DNA from: Achromobacter sp. MFA1 R4
GTDB lineage: Bacteria; Pseudomonadota; Gammaproteobacteria; Burkholderiales; Burkholderiaceae_B
DNA length: 64,000 nt
NCBI RefSeq assembly: GCF_900156745.1
Contig: NZ_LT707065.1
Span: 4,836,001-4,900,000 of the forward strand
Direction: 5' to 3'
Below are positions 17,916 to 27,997 of this stretch, piece by piece (position 1 is the stretch's first letter; every line of letters begins with the position of its first letter). The notes under the pieces were generated by a model. That model had not been told where the DNA came from. It saw only the letters and a list, made by a program, of their open reading frames with translations, and made no database searches. The position numbers were made by a program, and so were the translations under genes.

Positions 17916-19097
17916 TCAGTAGATTTCAAACAGGCCGGCCGCGCCCATGCCGCCGCCGATGCACATCGTGACGACGGCATAGCGGGCGCCGCGGCGGCGG
18001 CCTTCGATCAGCACGTGGCCGGCCAGCCGCGCGCCGGTGACGCCGAACGGATGGCCCAGCGCGATCGAGCCGCCGTCCACGTTCAGGCGGTCCATGGGGA
18101 TGCCCAGCTTTTCCTGGCAGTACAGCGCCTGGGACGCAAACGCCTCGTTCAGCTCCCACAGGTCGATGTCCTGCACCTTCAGGCCGTGGCGCGCCAGCAG
18201 CTTGGGCACGGCGTAGACCGGGCCGATGCCCATTTCGTCCGGCTCGCAGCCGGCGATGGCAAGGCCGCGGAACGCGCCCAGCGGGCGGATGCCGGCGCGC
18301 TGGGCCTCGGCCGCTTCCATCAGCACGCAGGCGGCCGCGCCGTCCGACAATTGCGAGGCGTTGCCCGCCGTGACGAACTGGCCTTCGCCGCGCACGGGCG
18401 CCAGGCCCGCCAGCGCCTCGTAGGTGGTGCCGGGACGGTTGCAGGTGTCCTTGTCCACCGTCACCTCGCGTTCGGTGACGGCGCCCGTCGCGCGGTCCGT
18501 GACGGACATGGTGGTGGTGACCGGCACGATTTCTTCGCGGTAACGGCCTGCGGCCTGCGCGGCCTCGGTGCGCGCCTGGCTTTGCGCTGCGAAGCGGTCC
18601 TGCGCCTCGCGGCTGATGCCGTAGCGCGCGGCCACGATGTCGGCGGTTTCGATCATGGGCAGGTAGAGCTGGGGCTTGTTGGCGAGGATCCATGGGTCCA
18701 TGCCGCTGACGCCGTCGTCGCGCGTGCGGATCTGGGACACCAGCTCCACGCCGCCGGCGATTACGGCGGGGGCGCCGTCCATCACGATGCGGCCCGCGGC
18801 CGACGCGATGGCTTGCAGGCCCGACGCGCAATAACGGTTGATCGTGGCGCCGCCGACGCTGACGGGCAGGCCGGCGCGGATGACGGCCTGGCGGCCGACG
18901 TTGCGGCCGGTGGCGCCCTCCGGATAGCCGCAGCCGATGAAGGCGTCTTCGATGAGCGCCGGGTCGATGCCGGCTCGATCCACCGCGGCGCGCACGGCGT
19001 GCGCGGCCAGCGTGGGGCCCGCGATCAGGTTGAATTCGCCGCGCCCCGCCTTGGTGATGGGGGTGCGGGCGGTTGAGACGATGACGGCTTCGCGCAT
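17916..19097 (-). CDS. Acetyl-CoA acyltransferase (thiolase II family)
   Basis: 393 residues, the normal thiolase length. Catalytic Cys90 is in [10 protein letters not shown], the NEAFA motif is near 300, His in GHPFGVTGA and the C-terminal active Cys in [10 protein letters not shown]. It cleaves 3-oxoacyl-CoA to acetyl-CoA plus a shortened acyl-CoA, the last step of beta-oxidation. It lies between the bifunctional hydratase/dehydrogenase and the acyl-CoA dehydrogenases, so the operon contains a full beta-oxidation cycle. Confidence 0.93.
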   Translation of the reverse strand: MREAVIVSTARTPITKAGRGEFNLIAGPTLAAHAVRAAVDRAGIDPALIEDAFIGCGYPEGATGRNVGRQAVIRAGLPVSVGGATINRYCASGLQAIASAAGRIVMDGAPAVIAGGVELVSQIRTRDDGVSGMDPWILANKPQLYLPMIETADIVAARYGISREAQDRFAAQSQARTEAAQAAGRYREEIVPVTTTMSVTDRATGAVTEREVTVDKDTCNRPGTTYEALAGLAPVRGEGQFVTAGNASQLSDGAAACVLMEAAEAQRAGIRPLGAFRGLAIAGCEPDEMGIGPVYAVPKLLARHGLKVQDIDLWELNEAFASQALYCQEKLGIPMDRLNVDGGSIALGHPFGVTGARLAGHVLIEGRRRGARYAVVTMCIGGGMGAAGLFEIY

Positions 19098-19121
19098 GGG
19101 GATTCCTGTGTAGTGATCGGA

Positions 19122-21242
19122 TCAGGCGGCGTTCAGGCTGCCGAAGGAGCGGCCGGACTCGGCCAGTTGCACGAGCAGCGGCGACGGCTTCCAGAACGCC
19201 GGGTCTTCTGCCGCATAGCTGCGGATATCGGCAAGGATGCGGGGCAGGCCCACGCTGTCGGCATAGTGCATCGGCCCGCCGTGGTGGCGCGGAAAGCCAT
19301 AGCCCGACAAAAACACCACGTCGATGTCGGACGGGCGCAGCGCGATGCCCTGGTGCAGCACGTTGGCCGCTTCATTGACCATCGCGGCCAGGTAGCGGCG
19401 CAGGATGTCTTCGTGGGTAAACGGGCGGGGCGTGACGCCGGCGCGGGCGCGTTCTTGGTCGATGATGGCCAGGACCTCGGGGGCCGGCGTGCCTTGCCGC
19501 GCGCCATCCGGGTACAGATAGAAGCCGCGGCCGGTCTTCTGGCCGAACCAGCCGCGTTCGCAGAGGCGGTCGGGAATCTGCACGTAGCGCAGCGCGGGGT
19601 CGCGGGTGGCGGCGCGGCGCTTGCGCGTGGCCCAGCCGATGTCGCCGCCGGCCAGGTCGGCCATCTGGTAGGGCCCCATCGGGTAGCCGAATTCGCGCAC
19701 GGCGGCATCGATGTCATAGGGCGAGGCGCCGTCTTCCATCATCATGTCGGCGGCCTGCCGGTACACGGCCAGGATGCGGTTGCCGATAAAGCCGTCGCAC
19801 ACGCCGGCGCGCACGGGAACCTTGCGCAACCGGCGCGCCAGTTCAAAGCCGGTGGCCACCGTGTCCGGGGCGGTGTGCCGGCCCACCACGATTTCCAGCA
19901 GCTTCATGATGTTGGCGGGCGAGAAGAAGTGCAGGCCCAGCACGTCGGCCGGTCCGCGCGTCGCTTCGGCGATGCGGTCCACGTCCAGGTACGAGGTATT
20001 GGTGGCCAGGACGGCGCCGGGCTTGGCCACGCGGTCAAGCTGCGCGAAGACCGCCTGCTTGACGGCCATGTCTTCGAACACGGCCTCGATGATGAGGTCG
20101 GCCTCGCCCAGTGCGTCGTAGTCCGTGGCGCCAGTGAAGCGCGACAGGCGCGCGGCCCGCTCGTCGGCGGTGATCCGGCCTTTCTTGACGAGCAGGTCGT
20201 ACACCTGTTCGACGCGGGTGCGGCCGCGGGCAAGGGCGGCGTCGTCCTGCTCGACCATGACCACGGGCAGGCCCGCGTCCAGCACCGCCACGGCAATGCC
20301 GGCGCCCATGGTGCCGCCGCCCACGATGCCCACGCGCTCCAGGCGACGGGACCGGGCTTCTTTCAGTTCGGGAATCTTGGCCGTTTCGCGCTCGGCGAAA
20401 AACGCGTGCACCAGCGCGGCCCGCTGCGGGCTGTCCAGGCACTGCAGGAAGAGCGACCGCTCGGTGCGCAGGCCTTCATCGAAGGGCTGTTCGATGGCGG
20501 CGCGCACGGCCTGAACGATCTTGGCCGGCGAATACAGCCCGCGCGCGGTGGCGGCCACGCGCTGGGCGGCCGCGTCCACGGCGGCAAGCTGGGCCTGCGT
20601 GTCCGCCAGCGCCTCGGTGGCGTCGCGCGTGCGGCGAGGTCCCGCTTTCAGCGCCAGCAACTGGCGTGTGTAGGTCAGGCCCGCGTCCAGCGGATCCTCG
20701 TCGGCGGACAGCGCGTCCACGAGGCGGGCGTCGAGCGCGGATTGCGCCGACAGGTGCTTGCCCGTCAGCATGAGGTCCAGCGCGGCCTGCGCGCCCATCA
20801 GCCGGGGCGCGCGCTGGGTGCCGCCGGCGCCCGGCAGCAGCCCCAGGTTCACTTCCGGCAGGCCCAGCCGGGCGCTGGCGAGCGCCACGCGATAGTGGGC
20901 CGCCAGGGCGATCTCCAGGCCGCCGCCCAGCGTTGCGCCATGCAAGGCCGCCACGACGGGCTTGGCGCTGGCTTCGATCTGGTTGCACAGGTCCGGCAGG
21001 AGCGGCGGTTGCGGGGGCTTGCCGAATTCCCGGATATCGGCGCCCGCGATGAAGTTCTTGCCCGCGCCCATGAGCAGGATGGCGCGCACGCGCGTGTCCG
21101 CCTGCGCCTGCGCAATCGCGTCCGACAGGTCGCGGCGCACGGCGGCGCTCAGTGCGTTCACGGGGGGATGGTCGATGACGACGACCAGGATGTCCTCGTA
21201 GCGGCGCGTCTGGGCGGCGCCGGTGCTTGCGCTGTCTGTCAT
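19122..21242 (-). CDS. Bifunctional enoyl-CoA hydratase / 3-hydroxyacyl-CoA dehydrogenase (FadB-like)
   Basis: 706 residues. The N-terminal crotonase domain has the oxyanion-hole elements [10 protein letters not shown] and [18 protein letters not shown] with the catalytic Glu region. The middle carries the NAD motif [13 protein letters not shown], and the C-terminal half the 3-hydroxyacyl-CoA dehydrogenase domains ([12 protein letters not shown]). It hydrates enoyl-CoA and oxidises the product. A longer open frame exists, but MTDSASTG at 21242 is the first sensible start. First gene of the leftward operon, divergent from the LysR gene at 21448. Confidence 0.92.
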   Translation of the reverse strand: MTDSASTGAAQTRRYEDILVVVIDHPPVNALSAAVRRDLSDAIAQAQADTRVRAILLMGAGKNFIAGADIREFGKPPQPPLLPDLCNQIEASAKPVVAALHGATLGGGLEIALAAHYRVALASARLGLPEVNLGLLPGAGGTQRAPRLMGAQAALDLMLTGKHLSAQSALDARLVDALSADEDPLDAGLTYTRQLLALKAGPRRTRDATEALADTQAQLAAVDAAAQRVAATARGLYSPAKIVQAVRAAIEQPFDEGLRTERSLFLQCLDSPQRAALVHAFFAERETAKIPELKEARSRRLERVGIVGGGTMGAGIAVAVLDAGLPVVMVEQDDAALARGRTRVEQVYDLLVKKGRITADERAARLSRFTGATDYDALGEADLIIEAVFEDMAVKQAVFAQLDRVAKPGAVLATNTSYLDVDRIAEATRGPADVLGLHFFSPANIMKLLEIVVGRHTAPDTVATGFELARRLRKVPVRAGVCDGFIGNRILAVYRQAADMMMEDGASPYDIDAAVREFGYPMGPYQMADLAGGDIGWATRKRRAATRDPALRYVQIPDRLCERGWFGQKTGRGFYLYPDGARQGTPAPEVLAIIDQERARAGVTPRPFTHEDILRRYLAAMVNEAANVLHQGIALRPSDIDVVFLSGYGFPRHHGGPMHYADSVGLPRILADIRSYAAEDPAFWKPSPLLVQLAESGRSFGSLNAA

Positions 21243-21378
21243 GGACAGTGTCTCCGATGTGGCTTCCTGCTCGCGCGCCGCGCCGGCGTACCGGTGCGCC
21301 GCAGGCTGCGCGGGCGGAGCATGGCGGGCCAGGGGCGGCCCGTCTCTTATGGCTTTATTCTTTCCTAGTAAAGATGTC

Positions 21379-21428
21379 TTGACAATGACATCGATAATTG
21401 ACACTACGGACAAGAAAATTTGACAATG
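21379..21428. promoter_or_regulatory. Three TTGACA-type direct repeats in the divergent LysR/fadB-like region
   Basis: TTGACAATG at 21379-21387, TTGACAC at 21398-21404 and TTGACAATG at 21420-21428, spaced about 19-22 bp (roughly two helical turns). They lie just upstream of the LysR start and its ribosome site AAGGAG (21435-21440). They may be an activator-binding array or overlapping -35 elements. Confidence 0.45.
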
Positions 21429-21447
21429 CACGGCAAGGAGCGTCGAT

Positions 21448-22380
21448 ATGGACACCAAATCCCTGACCCTGCTGGTCGAAATCCTGGACGCGGGCAATCT
21501 GAGCGAGGCGGCGCGCCGCCTGAAGATGACGCGCGCCAACGTCAGCTATCACCTGAGCCAGCTCGAGCGTTCGGTCGGCATGCAGCTCGTGCGGCGCACG
21601 ACGCGGCGCGTGGAACCCACCGAAATCGGCCTGAAGCTGTACAAGCACGGGCGCAGCATCCAGGACGAACTGGCGGCCGCGCGCGAATCCGTCGAGACGC
21701 TGGGCAAGACGCCGCAGGGCAAGGTGCGGTTGAGCGTGCCCAGCGGCTACGGGGGATTCGTGATGACGCCCTGGCTGCTGGAGTTCAAGAAAGCGTACCC
21801 CGATATCGTGCTGGATGTGCTGTTTGAAAACAGTGTCGAAGACCTGCTGCGCGACGAGGTGGACATTGCCGTGCGCATCATGTCCGAGCCGCCGCAGCAT
21901 CTGGTCGCCCGCGAGCTGGGTCAGGTCCGCTACGTGGCGTGCGCCTCGCGGGATTTTGCCGAAAGCCGGGGCCTGCCCCAGCGGCCGGAAGACCTGGCGG
22001 GCATGCCCGTCATCAGCGCCGCCGTGATCGGCCGGCCGCTGCGCCTGTCGGCCTACTACGGCGGCCAGCCCCGCCAGCACGTCGTGCTGGAGCCCACCGT
22101 CATTTCGCGCAACTATGCCTTCCTGCGCGATGCGATCCGGGCGGGGCTGGGCGTGGGCGTGGTGCCGGACTACGTGGTGCATGAGGACATCGCGCGCGGT
22201 GAGCTGGTGCCGGCATTGACGGACTGGCGCCTCAGCATCTTCGGGCGCGGCATGTATATGCTGTACATGCCCAACCGCCATCATCCGCGGGCGCTGGCGA
22301 TGATGATCGAATTCATCCTGGAACGCGCGCAGCGTCGGCACGACGGCGAGCCCGGCCTGCTGGCCGTCAGCCCTGGCTGA
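21448..22380 (+). CDS. LysR-family transcriptional regulator
   Basis: 310 residues with an N-terminal winged helix (LLVEILDAGNLSEAARRLKMTRANVSYHLSQLE) and a substrate-binding domain of the CrgA-like class. ATG 21448 follows AAGGAG with 7-base spacing. Divergent from the beta-oxidation operon, so it is probably the main regulator of that operon with a CoA thioester or acid as effector (inference). Confidence 0.9.
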   Translation: MDTKSLTLLVEILDAGNLSEAARRLKMTRANVSYHLSQLERSVGMQLVRRTTRRVEPTEIGLKLYKHGRSIQDELAAARESVETLGKTPQGKVRLSVPSGYGGFVMTPWLLEFKKAYPDIVLDVLFENSVEDLLRDEVDIAVRIMSEPPQHLVARELGQVRYVACASRDFAESRGLPQRPEDLAGMPVISAAVIGRPLRLSAYYGGQPRQHVVLEPTVISRNYAFLRDAIRAGLGVGVVPDYVVHEDIARGELVPALTDWRLSIFGRGMYMLYMPNRHHPRALAMMIEFILERAQRRHDGEPGLLAVSPG

Positions 22381-22460
22381 ACCTCAGGGTGAACCCCCCG
22401 GCTGAACCCCGGGCACGCTACTTGCTGATGGCCTTCGCTAAATTGGATGCGAGGGGAATG

Positions 22461-23651
22461 ATGGACAGCGCGACACCCGTGGACACCTCGTCGCCGAGGG
22501 ACGGTCCGGAACCGGCCGCGGCCGAGCCCGCCGAAGAGAAAGTCACCGCCCAGGACGCCGGCCTCATCAAGCCGCCCGCGCCCACCCCGCTGGTGCGCGT
22601 GAGCGGCTTCTGTCTGGTGACGCTTACGGTGCTGGCCGTGGTGTTTGCCCTGAAGGCGGCCCAGGAGTTCATCGTCCCGGTCGTCATGGCGATCGTGGTG
22701 GCGTACACGCTGGATCCCGTGGTGGCGTTGCTGGAGCGCGCCCGCGTGCCGAGGGCGGCGGGCACCATCCTCGTGATGACGGCCATTGCCGTGTCGATCT
22801 TCGGCATGTTCTACGTCACGCAGGACCAGGTCAGCGACATCATCAACGCGCTGCCCGAAATATCCAGCAAGCTGTCGCGCACGCTCGGCGGACTGCTGAG
22901 CGGGGACGGATCGTTCCTGGACAAGCTGCGCCGCGCGGCCAGCATCCTGCAGGAATCCGGCACCCCCCAGACGGGCGGGCGGGTGGTCGTGGCGAAATCC
23001 GATGGGGGATTGAGCGACATCCTGCTGTGGGGGTCCAAGGGCCTGGCCACCTTCGTGGGTCAGGCCACCATGTGCGTGTTCCTGGTCTTCTTCCTATTGC
23101 TCTCGGGCAACGCCTTCAAGCGCAAGTTCGTGAAGATGGCCGGCAACACCCTGTCGCAGAAGAAGATCAGCGTGCACATGCTGGACCAGATCAACAACTC
23201 GATCCACATGTACATGGCCATGATGCTGGTGACCAACGTGGCGCTTGCGTTGCTGTCGTGGGTGGCGTTCCGGCTGCTGGGCCTGGAGAACGCCGCGACC
23301 TGGGCCGTGGTGGCGGGCGCGCTGCACATCATTCCGTATTTCGGTCCGCTGCTGACGGCGGTGGGCACGGGGATCGCGGGCCTGGTGCAGTTTGGCGAAC
23401 TTGGCCCCGCGCTGGCGGTGTCCCTGAGTTCGGTCGCCATCGCGCTGCTGATGGGCGTGGTGGTCACGACCTGGATGTCGGGCCGCATCGCGCGGATGAA
23501 CGCCGTGGCGGTATTCATCCTGCTGCTGCTTTTCACGTGGCTGTGGGGGATCTGGGGGACGCTGCTCTCCGTGCCCATTGCGTTCATCGCGAAGGTGGTG
23601 GCCGATCACATCGAAGGGTTGGAGGCATTGTCGGAGTTCCTGAGCGAATAG
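22461..23651 (+). CDS. AI-2E family transporter / permease (PerM-YdiK type)
   Basis: About 396 residues. Two hydrophobic segments near the N-terminus, a soluble domain (EISSKLSRTLGGLL), then a C-terminal block of about five helices with IPYFGPLLTAVGTGIAG and VSVPIAFIAKVV-like segments matches the AI-2E exporter family. Substrates vary and autoinducer-2 export has been shown for only a few members. Start uncertain: ATG 22461 has GAGGGG nearby; ATG 22458, ATG 22428 and further upstream codons are possible. It follows the LysR gene by 80 bases. Confidence 0.83.
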   Translation: MDSATPVDTSSPRDGPEPAAAEPAEEKVTAQDAGLIKPPAPTPLVRVSGFCLVTLTVLAVVFALKAAQEFIVPVVMAIVVAYTLDPVVALLERARVPRAAGTILVMTAIAVSIFGMFYVTQDQVSDIINALPEISSKLSRTLGGLLSGDGSFLDKLRRAASILQESGTPQTGGRVVVAKSDGGLSDILLWGSKGLATFVGQATMCVFLVFFLLLSGNAFKRKFVKMAGNTLSQKKISVHMLDQINNSIHMYMAMMLVTNVALALLSWVAFRLLGLENAATWAVVAGALHIIPYFGPLLTAVGTGIAGLVQFGELGPALAVSLSSVAIALLMGVVVTTWMSGRIARMNAVAVFILLLLFTWLWGIWGTLLSVPIAFIAKVVADHIEGLEALSEFLSE

Positions 23652-23729
23652 GGGGCGACGCCGCGCCATGATGCAACGGTCCCGCCGTTTCGGATTGGTA
23701 TGCTGCAGGCTCGATACGTTGGACTCCCC

Positions 23730-25061
23730 ATGACTACCGACAGCCACCACGCCGACCGATTTTCCGCCACCCGCTCCGCGCTGGCCTCCGACGCCCGGCG
23801 CGCGCAACTGCGCCGCATGAAGATCGGCGCGCTGGCGTTGCTGGTGGCCATGGTCAGCGGTTTCATCACCAGCCATGTCATGGGCGGGCAGGGCGCGTGG
23901 GCCTGGGTGCGGGCCTTCTGCGAAGCGGCCACCGTGGGCGCGCTGGCGGACTGGTTCGCCGTCGTCGCGCTGTTCCGCCGCCCGATGGGCCTGCCCATCC
24001 CGCATACCGCCATCATTCCCAGCAACAAGGATCGCATCGGCGACAGCCTCGCGGTGTTCGTGCGCGACCACTTCCTGGACCCGGACACCCTCATCGAGAA
24101 ACTGCGCGTCTTCGATCCGGCCGCGCGGCTCAGCCGCTGGCTGGCGCGGCCCGCGCAGGCGCGTGCCTTGAGCGACGGCGCGCGCAGGGTGGCGCTGCAG
24201 ACGCTGGACCTGCTGGACGACCGGGCGGTGCGCGGGGTGATCCAGGAGTTCGTCGTGAGCAACCTGCGGCGCTGGGACGCAGCGGCTACCGCCGGCGACG
24301 TGCTGGGCCTGCTGACCCGCGACGGGCGCCACCAGGAATTGCTGGATGCCGCGATGGAGCGGCTGGGGGGTTATCTGGCGCAAGAAGACGTGAAGGAACG
24401 CGCCTCGACACTGCTGGTGAAGTTTGCCCGCAAGGAATGGCCGCGCATCATCGCGGCGGTCGACGTGGTCAAGTCCGTCGACAACATCGCCGACAACCTG
24501 GCCGACCGGCTGGCGCGCGCGCTGGTGGAAGAGTTGCGCGACGTGCTGTCCGAACCCGATCATCCGGTGCGCCGCGACTACGAGGCGTGGGTGATGAACT
24601 ACATCGAACGCCTGAAGACCGACCCGGCGCTGGCAGGTCAGGTCGAAGCCCTGAAGCAGCGCGCCATCGATCATCCCAAGGTCCAGGAATATGTCCAGGG
24701 CCTGTGGGACGACATCCACGCCGCGCTGCGGCGCGACCTGTCGGACGAACACTCCGCCCTGGCCGCGCACCTGGAAAGCGCGCTGCTCGCGCTGGCTCGC
24801 AAGCTGGGCGATGACCCGGGGCTGCGCGAAGCCATCAACAACCACGTGCTGGGCGGGGCGCGCCGGCTGACCGGGCGCCTGCGCGTGGGGGTCACCGAGC
24901 ACATCTCGCGCACGGTCAAGAACTGGGACGAGCGCCATCTGGTGGATGAACTGGAGCTGAGCGTGGGACGCGACCTCCAGTACATCCGCTTCAACGGCAC
25001 CCTGGTCGGCGGCCTGATCGGCGTGCTGCTGCACGCGATGGTGCTGCTGGTGAACGGGTAG
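23730..25061 (+). CDS. DUF445 family membrane protein (YjiN-like)
   Basis: 443 residues, close to YjiN length. An N-terminal transmembrane helix (IGALALLVAMVSGFI) is followed by the DUF445 signature GALADWFAVVALFRRPMGLPIPHTAIIP. A long helical region follows, with a second hydrophobic helix at the C-terminus (GTLVGGLIGVLLHAMVLLV). Function unknown. Stand-alone transcription is likely; a stem lies directly after the stop. Confidence 0.88.
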   Translation: MTTDSHHADRFSATRSALASDARRAQLRRMKIGALALLVAMVSGFITSHVMGGQGAWAWVRAFCEAATVGALADWFAVVALFRRPMGLPIPHTAIIPSNKDRIGDSLAVFVRDHFLDPDTLIEKLRVFDPAARLSRWLARPAQARALSDGARRVALQTLDLLDDRAVRGVIQEFVVSNLRRWDAAATAGDVLGLLTRDGRHQELLDAAMERLGGYLAQEDVKERASTLLVKFARKEWPRIIAAVDVVKSVDNIADNLADRLARALVEELRDVLSEPDHPVRRDYEAWVMNYIERLKTDPALAGQVEALKQRAIDHPKVQEYVQGLWDDIHAALRRDLSDEHSALAAHLESALLALARKLGDDPGLREAINNHVLGGARRLTGRLRVGVTEHISRTVKNWDERHLVDELELSVGRDLQYIRFNGTLVGGLIGVLLHAMVLLVNG

Positions 25062-25092
25062 GCGGCGCGGCATTGCGGCCGGCCCGCGCCGC
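25062..25092 (+). terminator. Stem-loop after the DUF445 gene
   Basis: Nine-base perfect arms GCGGCGCGG (25062-25070) and CCGCGCCGC (25084-25092) with a 13-base loop immediately after the stop codon. No T-tract follows, so Rho-independent activity is uncertain. Confidence 0.4.
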
Positions 25093-25233
25093 GTCGCAAC
25101 CTTGTATCAGGAATGAAGTTTGCTGGCGAAGCGCCCGGCGCGGGTGCTATCTTGATTGGCGCCGCCCGACGTGCTGGGCGGCTTGCGCCGTTGGCCGCCC
25201 GCAACCCGCGGGCACCTTTCCAGGAGGCAATTC

Positions 25234-25758
25234 ATGAAGAAATTCTCGATGCTTGTGACGGCTCTGGCATTGGCGGGCGCATCAGGCGCGGCGCTGGCCG
25301 AGGAGGTCTCGATGTCGTTCCTGACGCCCGAAGGCGTCGGCAAGAGCGCCGGCACCATCACCCTGAAAGACACCAAGGCGGGGCTGGAGCTGACCCCGCA
25401 TCTCAAAGGCCTGCCGCCCGGCGAGCGCGGCTTTCACGTCCACGAGAAAGGGTCGTGCGAGCCGGGCATGGTGGGCGGCAAGACGGCGCCGGGCGGCGGC
25501 GCGGGCGGTCACCTGGATCCCAAGGGCACCAAGGCCCACAAGGGACCGATGGCCACGGACGGGCATCAGGGCGATTTGCCGTTCCTCACGGTGGCCGCCG
25601 ACGGCAGCGCGACGAAGGCCGTCGTCGCCCCGCATCTGAAGCTGGCCGACGTGAAGGGCCGCGCGCTCATGATCCACGCGGGCGGCGACAACTATAGCGA
25701 CAAGCCGGAACCGCTGGGCGGCGGAGGCGGGCGCCTGGTCTGCGGGGTCGTCAAGTAG
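25234..25758 (+). CDS. sodC: Periplasmic Cu,Zn superoxide dismutase
   Basis: 174 residues with a signal peptide (MKKFSM, hydrophobic core, cleavage near GAALAEE). Metal-site motifs are intact: GFHVHEKGSCEPG (first copper histidines and a disulfide Cys), GGHLDPKGTKAH and DGHQGDL for the zinc loop, HAGGDNYSDKP for the last copper histidine, and the C-terminal Cys in GRLVCGVVK. It converts superoxide to peroxide in the periplasm. A strong AGGAGG precedes ATG 25234. Confidence 0.95.
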   Translation: MKKFSMLVTALALAGASGAALAEEVSMSFLTPEGVGKSAGTITLKDTKAGLELTPHLKGLPPGERGFHVHEKGSCEPGMVGGKTAPGGGAGGHLDPKGTKAHKGPMATDGHQGDLPFLTVAADGSATKAVVAPHLKLADVKGRALMIHAGGDNYSDKPEPLGGGGGRLVCGVVK

Positions 25759-25769
25759 CGGGGCGGCGC

Positions 25770-26393
25770 TCAGGCGCTGCCGTTGCGGCCGTATTGCCGA
25801 TAGCCTTCGCGCTTGGCCAGGCGGTCGTAATAGGCCGCCACGGCCGGCAGCGCCGGTTTGTCGAAGGGCGTCTCGAACCAACGGTTCACGGACAGCCCCA
25901 CGGGAATGTCCGCCAGCGTGAAGGCCTCGCCCGCGACATGCGCGCCCGTTTCGGCCAGCCGCTGGTCCAGGATGCGCATGTAGCGCGCCCAGTCCTGGCA
26001 GGACGCCTCGATGGCGCCGGCGTCCTGGTGCGCGGGCGACTGCCGGGCCAGCGCCATGAAGGCATAGCTCCACGACCGGTTCAGGTCGGTCGCCTGCCAA
26101 TCCATCCATTGATCCACCCGGGCCCGCGGTTTGGGCGCGGCGGGATAGAGGTGGCTGCCGCCATGCTCGCCCGCCAGATAGCGGATGATGCTGTTGGATT
26201 CCCACAGCACGAAATCGCCGTCCCGCAGCACGGGCACCATCGCGTTGGGATTGAGCCGCAGAAAGGCCGGGTCGGTCGTGGCGCGAAAGCCGCTGCCCCA
26301 GTCTTCCCGGTCGAACGGCAGGTTGAGTTCGGCGCAGGTCCACAGCACCTTGCGCACATTGATGGATGAGGCTTTGCCCAGGATTTTCAGCAT
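25770..26393 (-). CDS. Glutathione S-transferase family protein
   Basis: 207 residues. The N-terminal thioredoxin-like domain begins [16 protein letters not shown], with the Ser-rich active-site start and the [22 protein letters not shown] glutathione-binding cis-Pro/Glu-Ser region (shown in part: WESNSI). The C-terminal helical domain contains FTLADIPVG. Likely detoxification of electrophiles; the exact substrate is unknown. ATG 26393 starts the fold. It converges on sodC with 11 bases between stops. Confidence 0.9.
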   Translation of the reverse strand: MLKILGKASSINVRKVLWTCAELNLPFDREDWGSGFRATTDPAFLRLNPNAMVPVLRDGDFVLWESNSIIRYLAGEHGGSHLYPAAPKPRARVDQWMDWQATDLNRSWSYAFMALARQSPAHQDAGAIEASCQDWARYMRILDQRLAETGAHVAGEAFTLADIPVGLSVNRWFETPFDKPALPAVAAYYDRLAKREGYRQYGRNGSA

Positions 26394-26509
26394 GGCGCTT
26401 CGCGTTGACACGTTACGGGACAGGTTCCGGCGCAGTCTAGCGGTGCCGCGCGCGCCCCGCCAGATACAGATCCGGCGCGCCGGCGCATAACAGAATCCAG
26501 GGGACTCGA

Positions 26510-26953
26510 TTGCAGCTTTCCACCAAGGCGTACCTTGCCGACACGCTGGCACTGATCCTGTTCTTCACGACGACCGGCATCATCAACGAACGCTGGATTG
26601 CCGGGATGAGCTGGGAACAGGTGGCCCAGGCGCGCCTGATCGGCGGCGCGCTGATGATCCCGGTCGGACGGCCTTATGGCATGTGGCGGGACTGGATGAT
26701 GCGGCATGCCACCGCAACCCGGTGGTCCAGGCTGCTCTGGGATAGCCTGGCCCTGATGAGTTTCCAGGTGCCGATCTATGCCGCGATCATCGCCGTAAGC
26801 GGGGCGTCGGGAAGCGGGCTGGTGCGCGGGGTACTGGGTGCGGCGGCGATGATGCTGCTATTGGGACGGCCCTACGGCGCCTTCCTGAACGGCGTCAGGC
26901 ATCTGTTCGGTCTGCCGCCGGGCGGCGCAAAGCCCATGTCGCTCAACGCGTAG
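26510..26953 (+). CDS. alaE: L-alanine exporter AlaE family
   Basis: 147 residues, nearly the length of E. coli AlaE (149), with four hydrophobic segments and the repeated family motif GRPYG ([11 protein letters not shown] and [11 protein letters not shown]). It exports L-alanine across the inner membrane. The start is TTG 26510, supported by CCAGGGGA just upstream and by [15 protein letters not shown] matching the family N-terminus. No internal ATG is suitable. Confidence 0.88.
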   Translation: MQLSTKAYLADTLALILFFTTTGIINERWIAGMSWEQVAQARLIGGALMIPVGRPYGMWRDWMMRHATATRWSRLLWDSLALMSFQVPIYAAIIAVSGASGSGLVRGVLGAAAMMLLLGRPYGAFLNGVRHLFGLPPGGAKPMSLNA

Positions 26954-26971
26954 CCGCGCGTGCGCGGCTAC
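26950..26971. terminator. Hairpin holding the stop codons of both convergent genes
   Basis: GTAGCCGCGC (26950-26959) and GCGCGGCTAC (26962-26971) form perfect 10-base arms with a two-base centre. The alaE stop (26951-26953) and the cyclase stop (26968-26970) are both inside it. No T-run follows on either strand; bidirectional attenuation or RNA end protection is plausible. Confidence 0.5.
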
Positions 26972-27909
26972 AGCTGCACATGCTCGGTGCGGTCCCGGCC
27001 GTTCTTCTTGGCCGCATAGAGCTGCTGATCCACGGCCTTGATGAAGCCGGCGCGGTCCGCCTTGCCATCCGGCACGATGGTGCCCGCGCCGATGCTGACC
27101 GTCACGCGCCTGTCATGGGGCGACAGCGCATGCACGATGGACTTCTTGTGCAGCAATCGCTGGCAGCGTTCGGCGACCTTGCGCGCCGCGCCGGCATCGG
27201 CTTCGGGCAGCAGCACGACGAACTCTTCTCCGCCGAAGCGCGCGACCAGATCGCGAGGGCCGTCCAGCGCCAGGCTCAGTGTCTGGGCGATTTCAACCAG
27301 GCATTTGTCGCCCTGCGTGTGGCCGTACAGGTCGTTGTATTGCTTGAAATAGTCCACGTCGAACAACAGAATCGACAGCGGCCGGCGCTCGCCGCGCGCA
27401 CGTTCCCATTCCAGTTCGAAGCTGCTGTCAAAGCGTCGCCGGTTGGCGATGTTCGTCAGGCCATCCTTGAAGGACAGGACCTCCAGCTCTTTTTGCAGGC
27501 GGAGTAGCTGTTCTTCGTTCTTCTTGCGTTCGGTGATGTCGAACATGAAGCCGATCAAGGCGTCGACCTCGCCGCTGTCATTGCGCACGACGTGCACCAC
27601 GTCGCGTATCCACACATACCCGTTGTCCTTGGTCAGCGCCCGATAGTCCGCCTCATGGTCGACGCCGGCCTGGGATTGGGACACGCAGAAATTCACGACG
27701 TATTCGCGGTCTTCCGGATGCATGCGCATGGCCCAGTCTTCCACGCTTACCCAGCTTTCGGCGCTCCAGCCCAGCAACGCTTCGATCTGGGGACCGATAT
27801 AGGCGAACTTCATGGTGGCCCAATCGAGCTTCCAGGGGATCGCCTTGGTGGACTCCAGCAGGGTCCGGTACACCGCGTTGTCATCGAGAATCGTGCCTTC
27901 TTCGGACAT
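26968..27909 (-). CDS. PAS-GGDEF diguanylate cyclase
   Basis: 313 residues. A PAS domain with a PAC-like end (about 15-135; YVWIRDVVHVV, GFMFDITERKK) joins a short helix to a GGDEF domain with intact GGEEF. The inhibitory I-site is degenerate: the four residues five positions upstream are GPRD, not RxxD, so product inhibition may be weak. No transmembrane segment is seen, so sensing is cytoplasmic. ATG 27909 (MSEEGTI) is chosen over a long unsupported extension. Second c-di-GMP synthase in the window. Confidence 0.9.
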   Translation of the reverse strand: MSEEGTILDDNAVYRTLLESTKAIPWKLDWATMKFAYIGPQIEALLGWSAESWVSVEDWAMRMHPEDREYVVNFCVSQSQAGVDHEADYRALTKDNGYVWIRDVVHVVRNDSGEVDALIGFMFDITERKKNEEQLLRLQKELEVLSFKDGLTNIANRRRFDSSFELEWERARGERRPLSILLFDVDYFKQYNDLYGHTQGDKCLVEIAQTLSLALDGPRDLVARFGGEEFVVLLPEADAGAARKVAERCQRLLHKKSIVHALSPHDRRVTVSIGAGTIVPDGKADRAGFIKAVDQQLYAAKKNGRDRTEHVQL

Positions 27910-27997
27910 GCCCAATCCTTGGTCGATTGATGGGGACACGGCACTGTACTCGAAGAAAGCCGGCTGCAGCACGGGCAGGGCTATACGGTGCTTGCAG

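Noticed and set aside
15401-17971. 856-codon plus-strand open frame
   Set aside because: Antisense shadow of the acyl-CoA ligase and dehydrogenase genes, with no recognisable fold.
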